Source: Sphingomonas azotifigens NBRC 15497
GTDB taxonomy: Bacteria > Pseudomonadota > Alphaproteobacteria > Sphingomonadales > Sphingomonadaceae
Direction: 5' to 3'
Assembly: GCF_002091475.1 (NCBI RefSeq)
Contig: NZ_BCTR01000058.1
Span: 1-48,535 of the forward strand
Length of the DNA: 48,535 nucleotides
The translations under genes and the position numbers were made by a program. Below the pieces are notes generated by a model. It was not told where the DNA came from and made no database searches. It saw nothing but the letters and a program-made list of their open reading frames with translations. Below are positions 34,206-42,548 of the stretch, piece by piece. How positions within the stretch are numbered: position 1 is the stretch's first letter; each line of letters starts with the position of its first letter.

Positions 34206-35570
34206 TCAGAAGGATGCCCAGGCCTCTGCCTTGGCCGGCTGCGCGGAACGCGAGGGTGCGGGGGCAGGGCTGCGGCGGGTCGTGGGCGGAGCGGCCCGGC
34301 GTGGTGCGGGGGCTCCCGCCACGGTGAACTTCGCCGCGTTTTGCGCGAGGAGCGACACCTCCGAACTGAGGTTGCGGGCCGCGGCCGAGGTTTCCTCGAC
34401 CATCGCGGCATTCTGCTGCGTGCCATGGTCCATCGACGCGATCGCGCCGGTGATTTCGGTGATCGCCGTGGACTGCGCCTGGTTGTCGGCAGCCATGCGC
34501 TCGACCAATTCGTGGACGGTCTTCACGTTGCCCGAGATGTCGACCAGCGCGCCGTCGACGCGTCGCACGACGTCGACCGCGGAGAGGATACCGCTCTGGG
34601 TGACGGTCAGCTGTTCCTTGGCGCGCTTGGCTTCTTCCTCTGCGCGCATCGCCAGCGCCGACACCAGATCGGCGACCACCGCGAAGCCGCGACCCGCCTC
34701 GCCCGCGCGACCGGCCTCGACCGCGGCGTTCATCGCCAGCACCCGCGTCTGGAAGGCGATCTTGTCGAGCCCTTCGATCACGCTGTCGATCCCCTTGGCG
34801 TCCTCGCTGACCCGCGTCATCGCGCTGACGGCTTCCTCAGCCATGGTTCGGCCGGTCGACACGGTGGTGATCGCCTTGCTCGCGCTCTGGGCGGTGTCTA
34901 CGGCCGCCGACGCGCTCACCCGCAGCCGCTGGTCCATCTCGGCGGCGGCGGCGGAGGTCTGCTCGAGGTTGGCGGCGTTGCTCTGGGTCCGTTGGGCGAG
35001 CTCCTCGGATGCGGAGGCGATCTGGACGGCACCGGTGCGGATCGAGTCGGTGCTCTGCGAAACCGCGCCGATCAGCGCCCCCAGCGCGTCCAGCGTGCCG
35101 TTATAGCTCGCGCGCAGCGTCTCATAGTCCGCCGGAAACCGCGCTTCGATCGGGCGGGTCAGGTCGCCCTCGGCAAGCGCTGCGAGATGTTCGCCCACCA
35201 CCCGAACGACCTCTGCCTGCGTTGCCGCCATCTGCTGCTGCACAAGCGCGGCATCGCGAAAAGTGAACATCGCCTTGGTCATGCGACCCACGCAGTCGCT
35301 ATAGTCGGTGAAGCGGATCTCGCTCTCGAGATCGCCGGCCGCCAGCGCCTCCATCCGCACCACGGTGGTGACATAGGGATCGCAGATCGCCCTGCGGTAG
35401 CGCAGGCCCAGCAGCATCGCGCCGCCGGATCCGGCAAAGGCGACGCCGATGCCCCAAAGGGCAGGTAGCAGCGCGGCGACCACTGCGGTTAGAAGCACTA
35501 GAGTGGCCAAAGATCCAAACGCAATCAGCGTTTTTTGGCGAATGGGTGCGCTGGCTTCGAACCAATGCAT
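34206..35570 (-). CDS. Methyl-accepting chemotaxis protein
   Basis: 454 residues: two close membrane segments (about 17-37 and 40-55) with almost no periplasmic loop, a HAMP-like region, then a long signalling coiled coil. The hairpin tip reads KIAFQTRVLAMNAAVEAGRAGEAGRGFAVVADL, which keeps the CheA/CheW-contact Arg and Glu but has L-V-S where E-V-R is usual. Because no periplasmic ligand domain is present, it probably senses internal or membrane states. The start is the ATG at 35570, with GAGGAG 8 bases upstream. A CtrA half-site lies about 140 bases upstream. The C-terminus is Pro/Ala/Arg-rich; no CheB/CheR docking pentapeptide is seen. Confidence 0.9.
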   Translation of the reverse strand: MHWFEASAPIRQKTLIAFGSLATLVLLTAVVAALLPALWGIGVAFAGSGGAMLLGLRYRRAICDPYVTTVVRMEALAAGDLESEIRFTDYSDCVGRMTKAMFTFRDAALVQQQMAATQAEVVRVVGEHLAALAEGDLTRPIEARFPADYETLRASYNGTLDALGALIGAVSQSTDSIRTGAVQIASASEELAQRTQSNAANLEQTSAAAAEMDQRLRVSASAAVDTAQSASKAITTVSTGRTMAEEAVSAMTRVSEDAKGIDSVIEGLDKIAFQTRVLAMNAAVEAGRAGEAGRGFAVVADLVSALAMRAEEEAKRAKEQLTVTQSGILSAVDVVRRVDGALVDISGNVKTVHELVERMAADNQAQSTAITEITGAIASMDHGTQQNAAMVEETSAAARNLSSEVSLLAQNAAKFTVAGAPAPRRAAPPTTRRSPAPAPSRSAQPAKAEAWASF

Positions 35571-35708
35571 CGGGCGGCTCCTCAAAGATTGTTTCTTATG
35601 CGACTCGAAGCATCAAGATAAGTCTGTGAGGCGGGGAGGTCAGCTCAGTAACATCCGTAACGTACGCGTAATTTTCGGATTATCTTAATCGTTCTATCGG
35701 ACAGTTAA

Positions 35709-35716
35709 ATGGTTAA
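35709..35716 (-). promoter_or_regulatory. CtrA half-site upstream of the chemoreceptor gene
   Basis: The minus strand reads TTAACCAT exactly, the CtrA half-site known from Caulobacter, about 140 bases upstream of the chemoreceptor ATG in an AT-rich 232-base intergenic region. The next TTAA stands only 4 bases downstream, not 7, so it is not a full TTAA-N7-TTAA site. Chemotaxis and motility genes are classical CtrA/SciP targets. Confidence 0.5.
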
Positions 35717-35802
35717 TAAAGTTTAGCGTGCATCTATTGCAGTTCTACCTAGACTTCAGTGCGCGCGTAATGTCAGATGCGGCGCCGTCACCGCACCGAA
35801 GT

Positions 35803-36573
35803 TCAGTTCTTCAGCCGATAGCCGGTCCGGAAGATCCATACGATCAGCCCCAGGCATAGCAGCAGGAAGATGCCGGTAAAGCCCAGGCTCCACGCGATGT
35901 CGACATCGCCGTGCCCGAAGAAGCTCCAGCGAAACCCGCTCACCAAGTACACGACCGGGTTGAACAGGCTCACCGTGTGCCAGGGCTCGGGCAACATATC
36001 GATCGAGTAGAAGGCGCCCCCGAGGAAAGTCAGCGGCGTCACCAGCAGCGAGGGCACGATGTTGAGCTGTTCGAAGCTCTTCGCCCAGATGCCGATGATG
36101 AAGCCGAACATGCTGAAGGTGACCGCGGTCAGCACGAGGAAGGCGAGCATCGCGGCGGGATGGTCCACCCGCAGCGGCACGAACAGCGCCGAGGTCGCCA
36201 GGATGATCAGCCCGATCACCACCGATTTGGTCGCGGCGGCGCCGACGAACCCCACCACCAGCTCGATCGCCGAGATCGGTGCCGAAAGCAGCTCGAACAC
36301 CGTGCCGGTGAACTTGGGGAAGTAGATGCCGATCGAGGCGTTGGCGATGCTCTGCATCAGCAGCGACAGCATGATCAGGCCCGGCACCAGGAAGCTGCCA
36401 TAGTTCACGCCGTGGATCGCATCGATCCGGCTGCCGATCGCGCCGCCGAACACGACGAAATAGAGCGAGGTGGTGATCACCGGGGTCGCGATCGACTGCC
36501 ACAGGGTGCGGATCGTGCGGGCCATCTCGAACTTGTAGATCGCCCAGATGCCGGGAAAGTTGATGCCGTTCAT
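35803..36573 (-). CDS. ABC-2 type transporter permease
   Basis: 256 residues with six predicted membrane segments and the ABC-2 family pattern (WQSIATPVITTSLYFVVFGG, VPGLIMLSLLMQSI, GGAFYSIDMLPEPW). Its ATG overlaps the stop of the ATPase gene (ATGA), so the two are an operon and form an exporter. This family exports polysaccharides, lipids, drugs or unknown solutes. Upstream in-frame sequence lies within the ATPase gene and is not coding. The substrate cannot be assigned. Confidence 0.93.
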   Translation of the reverse strand: MNGINFPGIWAIYKFEMARTIRTLWQSIATPVITTSLYFVVFGGAIGSRIDAIHGVNYGSFLVPGLIMLSLLMQSIANASIGIYFPKFTGTVFELLSAPISAIELVVGFVGAAATKSVVIGLIILATSALFVPLRVDHPAAMLAFLVLTAVTFSMFGFIIGIWAKSFEQLNIVPSLLVTPLTFLGGAFYSIDMLPEPWHTVSLFNPVVYLVSGFRWSFFGHGDVDIAWSLGFTGIFLLLCLGLIVWIFRTGYRLKN

Positions 36574-37496
36574 GCCTGTGCCCCCACCAGGTCGACGAAG
36601 ATGTCCTCCAGGCTCGACTTGGAGGTGTCGAGATCCTTGAAGGCGATGTTGAGGTCGTGCAGCTTGCGCAGCAGCGACGGGATGCCGGTGCGCTCGGCCT
36701 GCGCGTCGAAGGTGTAGCGCAGCCGGTGGCCCTCGTCGGTGAGGCTCAGCTGCCATTCGCCGAGCTCGGCGGGGATCGCGGCGAGCGGCTCGACCAGGCT
36801 GAGGTCCAGCTCCCGCTTGCCGAGCTTCTTCATCAGTGCGGTCTTTTCCTCGACGAGCAGCAGCCTCCCCTTGTTGATCACGCCTACCCGGTCGGCCATT
36901 TCCTCGGCTTCCTCGATATAGTGGGTGGTCAGGATGATGGTGGTGCCGCGGTCGCGCAGGCGCCCGATCAGCTTCCACATGTCGCGGCGCAGCTCGACGT
37001 CGACGCCCGCGGTCGGCTCGTCGAGGAACAGGATGTCGGGTTCGTGGCTCAGCGCCTTGGCGATCATCACCCGGCGCTTCATGCCGCCCGAGAGCTCCAT
37101 GATCTTGGCGTTGCGCTTGTCCCACAGCGACAGGTCCTTGAGGAGCTGGTCGCAATAGGCGTTGTCCGGCGCCTTGCCGAACAGGCCGCGCGAATAGCGG
37201 GCGGCGGAGCCGACGCGCGAGAACATGTCCACGGCGATCTCCTGCGGCACCAGGCCGATCTTGGAGCGCGCCGCGCGCGGCTGGCGGATCGCATCGTGCC
37301 CGTCGACCAGGATGGTGCCGGTGCTGGGCGTGACGATGCCGCAGATGATCGAGATGAGCGTCGTCTTGCCCGCGCCGTTCGGCCCGAGCAGGGCGAAGAT
37401 CTCGCCCCGGTGGATGTCGAGATCGACATGGTCGAGCGCGGTATGGCCCGACGCATAGGTCTTGGAGACCTGGCGTAGCGACAGGATGGGTTGCAT
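36570..37496 (-). CDS. ABC transporter ATP-binding protein (DrrA/NodI/YadG-like)
   Basis: 308 residues. Walker A GPNGAGKTT (38-46), Q-loop VPQE, signature LSGGMKRR (135-142), Walker B ILFLDEPTAGVD (155-166), H-loop TTHY. The extra C-terminal about 75 residues (DLNIAFKDLDTSKSSLEDIFVDL) are typical of ATPases of the ABC-2 subtype. Partner of the adjoining permease. First gene of the operon; the 134-base upstream region holds a stem-loop that may end the dsbA-like transcript. No resistance or nodulation function can be derived. Confidence 0.95.
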   Translation of the reverse strand: MQPILSLRQVSKTYASGHTALDHVDLDIHRGEIFALLGPNGAGKTTLISIICGIVTPSTGTILVDGHDAIRQPRAARSKIGLVPQEIAVDMFSRVGSAARYSRGLFGKAPDNAYCDQLLKDLSLWDKRNAKIMELSGGMKRRVMIAKALSHEPDILFLDEPTAGVDVELRRDMWKLIGRLRDRGTTIILTTHYIEEAEEMADRVGVINKGRLLLVEEKTALMKKLGKRELDLSLVEPLAAIPAELGEWQLSLTDEGHRLRYTFDAQAERTGIPSLLRKLHDLNIAFKDLDTSKSSLEDIFVDLVGAQA

Positions 37497-37580
37497 GGAG
37501 GAGCCCCGGCCGGAAGGAGCCCGTTAGCTAGGGTGGCGTTCATCGCTCGGCAAGGTGTGCGAAGACGTTTGAATCGAAGC

Positions 37581-37610
37581 CGTTTCTTCCCCCTGGCGGG
37601 GGAGGAAACG
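37581..37610 (-). terminator. Hairpin between the DsbA-like gene and the ABC ATPase
   Basis: CGTTTCTTCCCCC pairs with GGGGGAGGAAACG around TGGC, with one mismatch in 13 pairs. It lies after the stop of the DsbA-like gene at 37631, in the right place to end the protease/DsbA-like transcript. No T-run follows on the minus strand, and the composition resembles the REP-like palindromes elsewhere in the window. Confidence 0.5.
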
Positions 37611-37630
37611 CTTCCGGCTTTAAGGTGCCC

Positions 37631-38395
37631 TTACTTCTTCTTCCGCGCGACCGCGACCGCATCGGCCAGCGCCTGATAGTCGCGCGCGCCGTAGAGGATC
37701 TGCTTGCCGACCACCCAGGCGGGCGTGCCGTTCATCGCCAGCTTGGCGCCAAGCCGGTGGTTGGCGTCGATCTCCTTGGCGATCGCATCGGTGTTGGCGA
37801 GTTTCTGCGTCGCGGCCGGATCGAGCCCGGCCTTGGCCAGCGCATCGCTGATCGACGCGTTGCTGGGGCCATCACTTGCGAAAAGCGCGTCATGGAAAGG
37901 GCGGAACTTGCCCTGTTGCGCGGCGGCGAGCGCGAAGCGCGCGGCGACGACGCTCGCCTCACCCAGCACCGGATATTCGCGATAGACCACGCGCACGTTC
38001 GGGTCCTTGGCGAGCAGCTCGGTAAGCGCGGGCAGGCTGGCGCGGCAGTAACCGCAGGCATAGTCCATGAACACGGAGACGGTGACGTCGCCGTTCGGAT
38101 TGCCCGCCCAGGCGCTGGCGAAGGGCGTGGTCAGCGCCGGCAGCGCCGCGGGTACCGATGCCTGGGCATTGTCCTGCGCCTTCGCCGCCTCGGCATTCTC
38201 CTGCTGCTGGAGCTTCTCCATCATGTCGCGCAGGATCGACGGATTCTCGAGGAGATAGGCATGGACGATCCGCTCCACTTGCGCCTTGTTGCCGCCGATG
38301 CCGGGCAGCAGCGCCTGCAGCCCGAGCACGACGAGGCCGCCCAGCACTGCGGCCAGCAGCAGGGCGCTGCCAAGGAAAAGCTTCGAACGCTCCAT
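37631..38395 (-). CDS. DsbA-family thiol oxidoreductase
   Basis: 254 residues: an N-terminal membrane anchor or uncleaved signal (about 6-31), a helical segment (about 38-80), and a DsbA-like thioredoxin domain with Cys114-Gly-Tyr-Cys117 in ACGYC and cis-Pro in NGTPAWV. The CGYC active site is closer to the DsbC/ScsC type than to the oxidising CPHC of DsbA, so the role may be isomerase-like or metal-related (ScsC/ BdbD families). Its ATG overlaps the stop of the M48 protease gene as TAATG, so the two are translationally linked. Confidence 0.88.
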   Translation of the reverse strand: MERSKLFLGSALLLAAVLGGLVVLGLQALLPGIGGNKAQVERIVHAYLLENPSILRDMMEKLQQQENAEAAKAQDNAQASVPAALPALTTPFASAWAGNPNGDVTVSVFMDYACGYCRASLPALTELLAKDPNVRVVYREYPVLGEASVVAARFALAAAQQGKFRPFHDALFASDGPSNASISDALAKAGLDPAATQKLANTDAIAKEIDANHRLGAKLAMNGTPAWVVGKQILYGARDYQALADAVAVARKKK

Positions 38396-39774
38396 TACTG
38401 CCCGCCGCGTCCCTTGTTGCGCTTGTCGTCCTTCATTGCCTGGTCGGAGACCATCGCGATATCCTGCGCCCGGACCCACTCGGGCGAGCCTTGCGGCAGC
38501 CCGGCCATTGCCCGGCGCGCGCTGACCATCGCGGTGCGGGCATCGCCGATCAGGTTGGCGCGCTCGGCGGTGGCGAGTGCCGTCCGCGGCTCGTCGCCTT
38601 CGCGGTCATAGACGGTGCCCAGGTTGATCCAGGCGAAGGGGTTGTCGCGGTCGCGCGCGAGCGAATCGCGCAGCACCTGCTCGGCTTCCTTCAGGTTGGC
38701 CTTGTCCTCGGTCGCGACCAGCGCATGGCCGAAGGTGCTCGCGATCAGTGGCGAATAGCCGGAGAGCTGGGTCGCCTTGCGCAGCGGCGCGAGCGACGCC
38801 TGGGGCTGGCCGGATTCGAGCAGGATCTGCCCCTGCAGTTCGAGAAAATAGGGGTCGTTGGGCGCCAGCTTCACCAATGCCTCGGTTTCGGCGGCGGCCT
38901 GTTCGGGATAGCCGGACTGGTGATAGGCATAGGCGCGGGCGTAATGCGCCGGCACCGATTGGTCGCTCTGCGGATAGATTCGCAGCGTCTTCTTCGGATC
39001 GTTGGTATAGCCGCGCAGCTTGGCCTGGACGCGCTTGAAGCGGCGTTCGAGATCGGAATCGAGCGGCTTGGTCCAGTTGGGCGAGCCTTCGAGATCGGCC
39101 TTCAGCGTCTGGACGCGGTCCTGCGACATCGGGTGAGTCTGAGCGAACGGATCGACCTCGGGATCGGTGCTGTAATAGCCGTAGCGGTGCATCTCCTGGG
39201 TCAGCTTGTCGAAGAAGCTGAGCATGCCCTTGCCCGAGATGCCCGCCGTGTTGAGGAAGCGCACCCCGGCCGCGTCGGCCGAGGATTCCTGCACGCGGCT
39301 ATAGGCGAGATACTTGCCGATCGCGGCGCGCTGGCCGGCCATCAGGATGCCCGCGCCCGCATCGGCCGAGCCCGCCGCCATCGCCGCGGCGCCGAGCAAC
39401 AGGCTGAGGATCGAGATGTTGCCATAGCCGCCATCGCGCTGGAACACGGCGTGCCCGCCGACGATATGACCGATTTCATGGGCGACGACGCCCTGGACTT
39501 GGTTGGCAGTATCCGCCGCGTCAATCAGGCCCGAATTGACATAGACGATCTGGCCGCCCGCGACGAAGGCGTTGATCGACGGATCGCCGACCAGCACCAC
39601 CTTGGCATTGGCCGGATTGAGCCCGGCGGCCGTGAACAGCGGTTTGGCCATGTCGGCCAGCAGCGCCTCGGTCTCGGCGTCGCGGAGCACCGATTGCGCC
39701 ATCGCCGGGCGCGACGCGAACGATGCGAGGCAGAGCATCGCAAGCAGCGTGGCCAGTCGGTGGATGCGCGCCAT
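38395..39774 (-). CDS. M48 family metalloprotease with TPR repeats (BepA-like)
   Basis: 459 residues: signal peptide (about 1-26, cleavage after AMA), zinc protease domain with HEIGH (99-103) and the third ligand in ESSADAAG (about 170), then TPR-like helices in the C-terminal half. Architecture matches E. coli BepA (YfgC), which assembles or degrades outer-membrane proteins such as LptD. The ATG at 39774 has GGGAG 8 bases upstream; upstream in-frame starts are not supported by a signal peptide. Coupled to the DsbA-like gene, which fits joint envelope-protein folding and quality control. Confidence 0.93.
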   Translation of the reverse strand: MARIHRLATLLAMLCLASFASRPAMAQSVLRDAETEALLADMAKPLFTAAGLNPANAKVVLVGDPSINAFVAGGQIVYVNSGLIDAADTANQVQGVVAHEIGHIVGGHAVFQRDGGYGNISILSLLLGAAAMAAGSADAGAGILMAGQRAAIGKYLAYSRVQESSADAAGVRFLNTAGISGKGMLSFFDKLTQEMHRYGYYSTDPEVDPFAQTHPMSQDRVQTLKADLEGSPNWTKPLDSDLERRFKRVQAKLRGYTNDPKKTLRIYPQSDQSVPAHYARAYAYHQSGYPEQAAAETEALVKLAPNDPYFLELQGQILLESGQPQASLAPLRKATQLSGYSPLIASTFGHALVATEDKANLKEAEQVLRDSLARDRDNPFAWINLGTVYDREGDEPRTALATAERANLIGDARTAMVSARRAMAGLPQGSPEWVRAQDIAMVSDQAMKDDKRNKGRGGQ

Positions 39775-39841
39775 GATCGATACTCCCGGGGACTCGTCTG
39801 AAGGGCCGCCCTGGCAACAAGGCCCTGAACCTACACTGAAA

Positions 39842-39873
39842 GCCCCGGCGCAGCGGGTGGCCGCGCCGGGGGC
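39842..39873 (-). terminator. Terminator of rne
   Basis: GCCCCGGCGC pairs with GCGCCGGGGGC around a GC-rich loop (one bulge). On the minus strand the stem is followed by TTTC. It lies 6 bases after the rne stop, so it should end the rne transcript; the M48 gene begins about 70 bases downstream and has its own promoter or receives read-through. Confidence 0.6.
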
Positions 39874-39878
39874 CTTCC

Positions 39879-42548
39879 TCAGGCGCCGAAGGTACGCTGC
39901 CACCAGCCGCGGCGGGGCTGGCCTTCCTCGGCCGGAGCTTCCTCGGCGGCAGGTGCCGCCTCGGCAGCCGGCGTCACGTCCTGCTCGACCGGCGCTTCGA
40001 CCGCGGGGGTCTCCGGCGCTGCTTCGGCAGCGACATCGGCCTTCTTGCGGCGCGTCCGCTTCGGCTTGGCCGGGGCTTCCTCGGCCGCAGCCTCGACGGG
40101 GGCAGGGGCTGCCTCCGCTTCGACATCGGCCTTCTTGCGACGGGTGCGCTTCGGCTTGGCCGGCGCCTCCTCGGCGGGCGCCTCGACGGCGGCAGGCGCC
40201 GCCTCGGCCGGTGCGGCCTCGGCATCGGCCTTCTTGCGACGCGTGCGCTTCGGCTTGGCCGGGGCTTCGGCCTCGGCTTCTGCCTCTACTGCTGCGGGTG
40301 CAGGCGCTGCTTCGGCGACGGGCTCCGGTGCGGCGGCAGGCGCTTCTGCTTCTGCCGCGACCGTGTCGACCGTCGTCTCGTCCGAACCCTGCTCGGCACC
40401 GTCTTCACCGGCGCCGCGACGGCCACCGCGACGACCGCGACGACGGCGCTTGCGGTTGCGCTCGCCTTCCTCGCGCTGCGCCGCAGTTTCCTCGGTTTCG
40501 GCCGCAGACCCGACCTCGGCCGGCTCGGCTTCCTCACCATCGACGTCGGCGTCGCCCTCGGCACCCTCGGTCTCGGCCTGCTCGTCCTGGCTGCCCTCGC
40601 CTTCCTCGCGGCCGCGACGCCCGCGCCCACGGCGGCGGCGGCGGCGCTTGCCACGGCCCTCACCCTCGCCGCGCTCCTGGCGTTCGCCACGCTCGCGCGG
40701 TTCGGCTTCGGCTTCCGCCTCGGCTTCGAGCTCCTCTTCCTCTTCCTCGATCTCCTCGACGAAGTCCTCTTCCGGCTCCTCGAGCAGCGGCTCGATCTTG
40801 GGCGCATAGGCCGGCGGCGGGCCCGAGGCCTCCACCGTCATGCGCGCGCCTTCCAGCTCGCCGTCCGCCTCGACCTCGATCAGCACGCCGTAGCGATCCT
40901 CGATCTCGGCGAGTTCGGCGCGCTTCTTGTTGAGCACGTAGAAGGCCGCTTCCTGGCTGGCGCGCAGCAGGATTTCGGAACCGCGGCCGCGGGCGGCCTC
41001 GTCCTCGATCATGCGCAGCGCCGACAGACCCGCCGAGGAGGCGGTGCGGACCAGGCCGGTGCCTTCGCAATGCGGGCAGGTGCGGGTGGAGGCTTCGAGC
41101 ACGCCGGTGCGCAGGCGCTGGCGGCTCATCTCCATCAGTCCGAAGGCCGAGATACGGCCGACCTGGATGCGGGCGCGATCGTTCTTCAGCGCCTCCTTCA
41201 TCGCCTTCTCGACCTTACGGACGTTGGACGAATGATCCATGTCGATGAAGTCGATCACGACCAGGCCCGCCATGTCGCGCAGGCGGAGCTGGCGGGCGAT
41301 TTCCTGAGCGGCCTCGAGGTTGGTCGCGGTCGCGGTCTGCTCGATATTGTGCTCGCGCGTCGACCGGCCGGAGTTGATGTCGATCGAGACCAGCGCCTCG
41401 GTCGGGTTGATCACCAGATAGCCGCCGGACTTCAACTGCACCACCGGGTGGTACATCGCCGACAGCTGCTCCTCGACGCCGGCGCGCTGGAACAGCGGCA
41501 CCGCATCGGCATATTGCTTCACCTTGCGGGCATGGCTCGGCATCAGGAGCTTCATGAAGTCCTTGGCCTGGCGATAGCCTTCCTCGCCCTCGACGATCAC
41601 TTCGTCGATGTCGCGATTGTAGATGTCGCGGATCGCGCGCTTCATCAGGTCGCTGTCGCCATAGACGAGGGCAGGGGCGGACGAGGTCAGCGTGCGCTCG
41701 CGGATTTCGTCCCACAGGCGCGCGAGATAGTCGAAGTCGCGCTTGATCTCGGTCTTGGTGCGCTGGAGCCCGGCGGTACGGACGATGCAGCCCATCGATG
41801 CGGGCAGCTTGAGGTCCGCCATGATGCCCTTGAGGCGCTTGCGATCGGCGGCCGAGTTGATCTTGCGCGAGATGCCGCCGCCATGCGCGGTGTTCGGCAT
41901 CAGCACGCAGTAGCGGCCGGCAAGGCTGAGATAGGTGGTCAGCGCCGCGCCCTTGTTGCCGCGCTCTTCCTTGACGACCTGGACCAGCAGCACCTGGCGC
42001 CGGCGGATCACGTCCTGGATCTTATAGCGGCGGCGCAGATTCATGCGGCGCTGGCGCAGCGCCTCGGCCTCGTCGCCATTGCCGCCACGACCGCGACGGC
42101 GGCGGCCGCCCTGCGGCGCGTCCTCGCCTTCCGATGCTTCCTCGTCGTCGTGCGGGCGCTCGACCACCTCGACGCCATCTTCATGGTCGTCGTGATCGTG
42201 ATCGTGATGATCGTCGTCGTCATCGCCGTCGGCCTCGCGCAGCGCGGCTTCCTGCGCGGCGTGCTCGGCCTCTTCGCGCAGCAGGGCTTCGCGGTCTTCC
42301 TTCGGGATCTGGTAATAGTCGGGATGGATTTCCGAAAAGGCGAGGAAGCCGTGCCGGTTGCCGCCGTAATCGACGAAAGCCGCCTGCAGCGACGGCTCGA
42401 CGCGGGTCACCTTCGCCAGATAGATATTGCCCTTGAGCTGCTTGCGCTCAGCGGACTCGAAGTCAAATTCCTCGATTCGATTCCCTTTGACGACGGCCAC
42501 GCGGGTCTCTTCCCGGTGGCGTGCGTCGATCAGCATACGCATGGTCAT
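39879..42548 (-). CDS. rne: Ribonuclease E
   Basis: 889-residue endoribonuclease that cleaves AU-rich single-stranded RNA and scaffolds the degradosome. N-terminal S1 domain (about 35-215) with a long charged insert (about 84-175) holding a His/Asp-rich run (about 108-125); catalytic DINSGR (about 387-392) and FIDMD; Zn-link TCPHCEGTG (about 490); small domain; then a tail (about 540-889) with Arg-rich RNA-binding blocks and three copies of an AKPKRTRRKKAD unit. The tail ends in GWWQRTFGA; the GWW motif binds PNPase in Caulobacter. The ATG has GGAG upstream. It is preceded by a long untranslated region, typical of autoregulated rne genes. Confidence 0.97.
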   Translation of the reverse strand: MTMRMLIDARHREETRVAVVKGNRIEEFDFESAERKQLKGNIYLAKVTRVEPSLQAAFVDYGGNRHGFLAFSEIHPDYYQIPKEDREALLREEAEHAAQEAALREADGDDDDDHHDHDHDDHEDGVEVVERPHDDEEASEGEDAPQGGRRRRGRGGNGDEAEALRQRRMNLRRRYKIQDVIRRRQVLLVQVVKEERGNKGAALTTYLSLAGRYCVLMPNTAHGGGISRKINSAADRKRLKGIMADLKLPASMGCIVRTAGLQRTKTEIKRDFDYLARLWDEIRERTLTSSAPALVYGDSDLMKRAIRDIYNRDIDEVIVEGEEGYRQAKDFMKLLMPSHARKVKQYADAVPLFQRAGVEEQLSAMYHPVVQLKSGGYLVINPTEALVSIDINSGRSTREHNIEQTATATNLEAAQEIARQLRLRDMAGLVVIDFIDMDHSSNVRKVEKAMKEALKNDRARIQVGRISAFGLMEMSRQRLRTGVLEASTRTCPHCEGTGLVRTASSAGLSALRMIEDEAARGRGSEILLRASQEAAFYVLNKKRAELAEIEDRYGVLIEVEADGELEGARMTVEASGPPPAYAPKIEPLLEEPEEDFVEEIEEEEEELEAEAEAEAEPRERGERQERGEGEGRGKRRRRRRGRGRRGREEGEGSQDEQAETEGAEGDADVDGEEAEPAEVGSAAETEETAAQREEGERNRKRRRRGRRGGRRGAGEDGAEQGSDETTVDTVAAEAEAPAAAPEPVAEAAPAPAAVEAEAEAEAPAKPKRTRRKKADAEAAPAEAAPAAVEAPAEEAPAKPKRTRRKKADVEAEAAPAPVEAAAEEAPAKPKRTRRKKADVAAEAAPETPAVEAPVEQDVTPAAEAAPAAEEAPAEEGQPRRGWWQRTFGA
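40031..40270. repeat. Threefold repeat in the RNase E tail
   Basis: About 45 bases encoding AKPKRTRRKKAD recur three times at about 40031-40081, 40120-40170 and 40222-40270, separated by Ala/Glu/Pro-rich linkers. The repeats are close to identical in DNA and in frame with rne. They look like recent tandem expansion of an arginine/lysine-rich RNA-binding motif. Confidence 0.8.

Noticed and set aside
40031..40270. Regular repeats as a CRISPR array
   Set aside because: They are in-frame protein-coding repeats in rne with coding linkers, not palindromic repeats with unique spacers; no cas genes.
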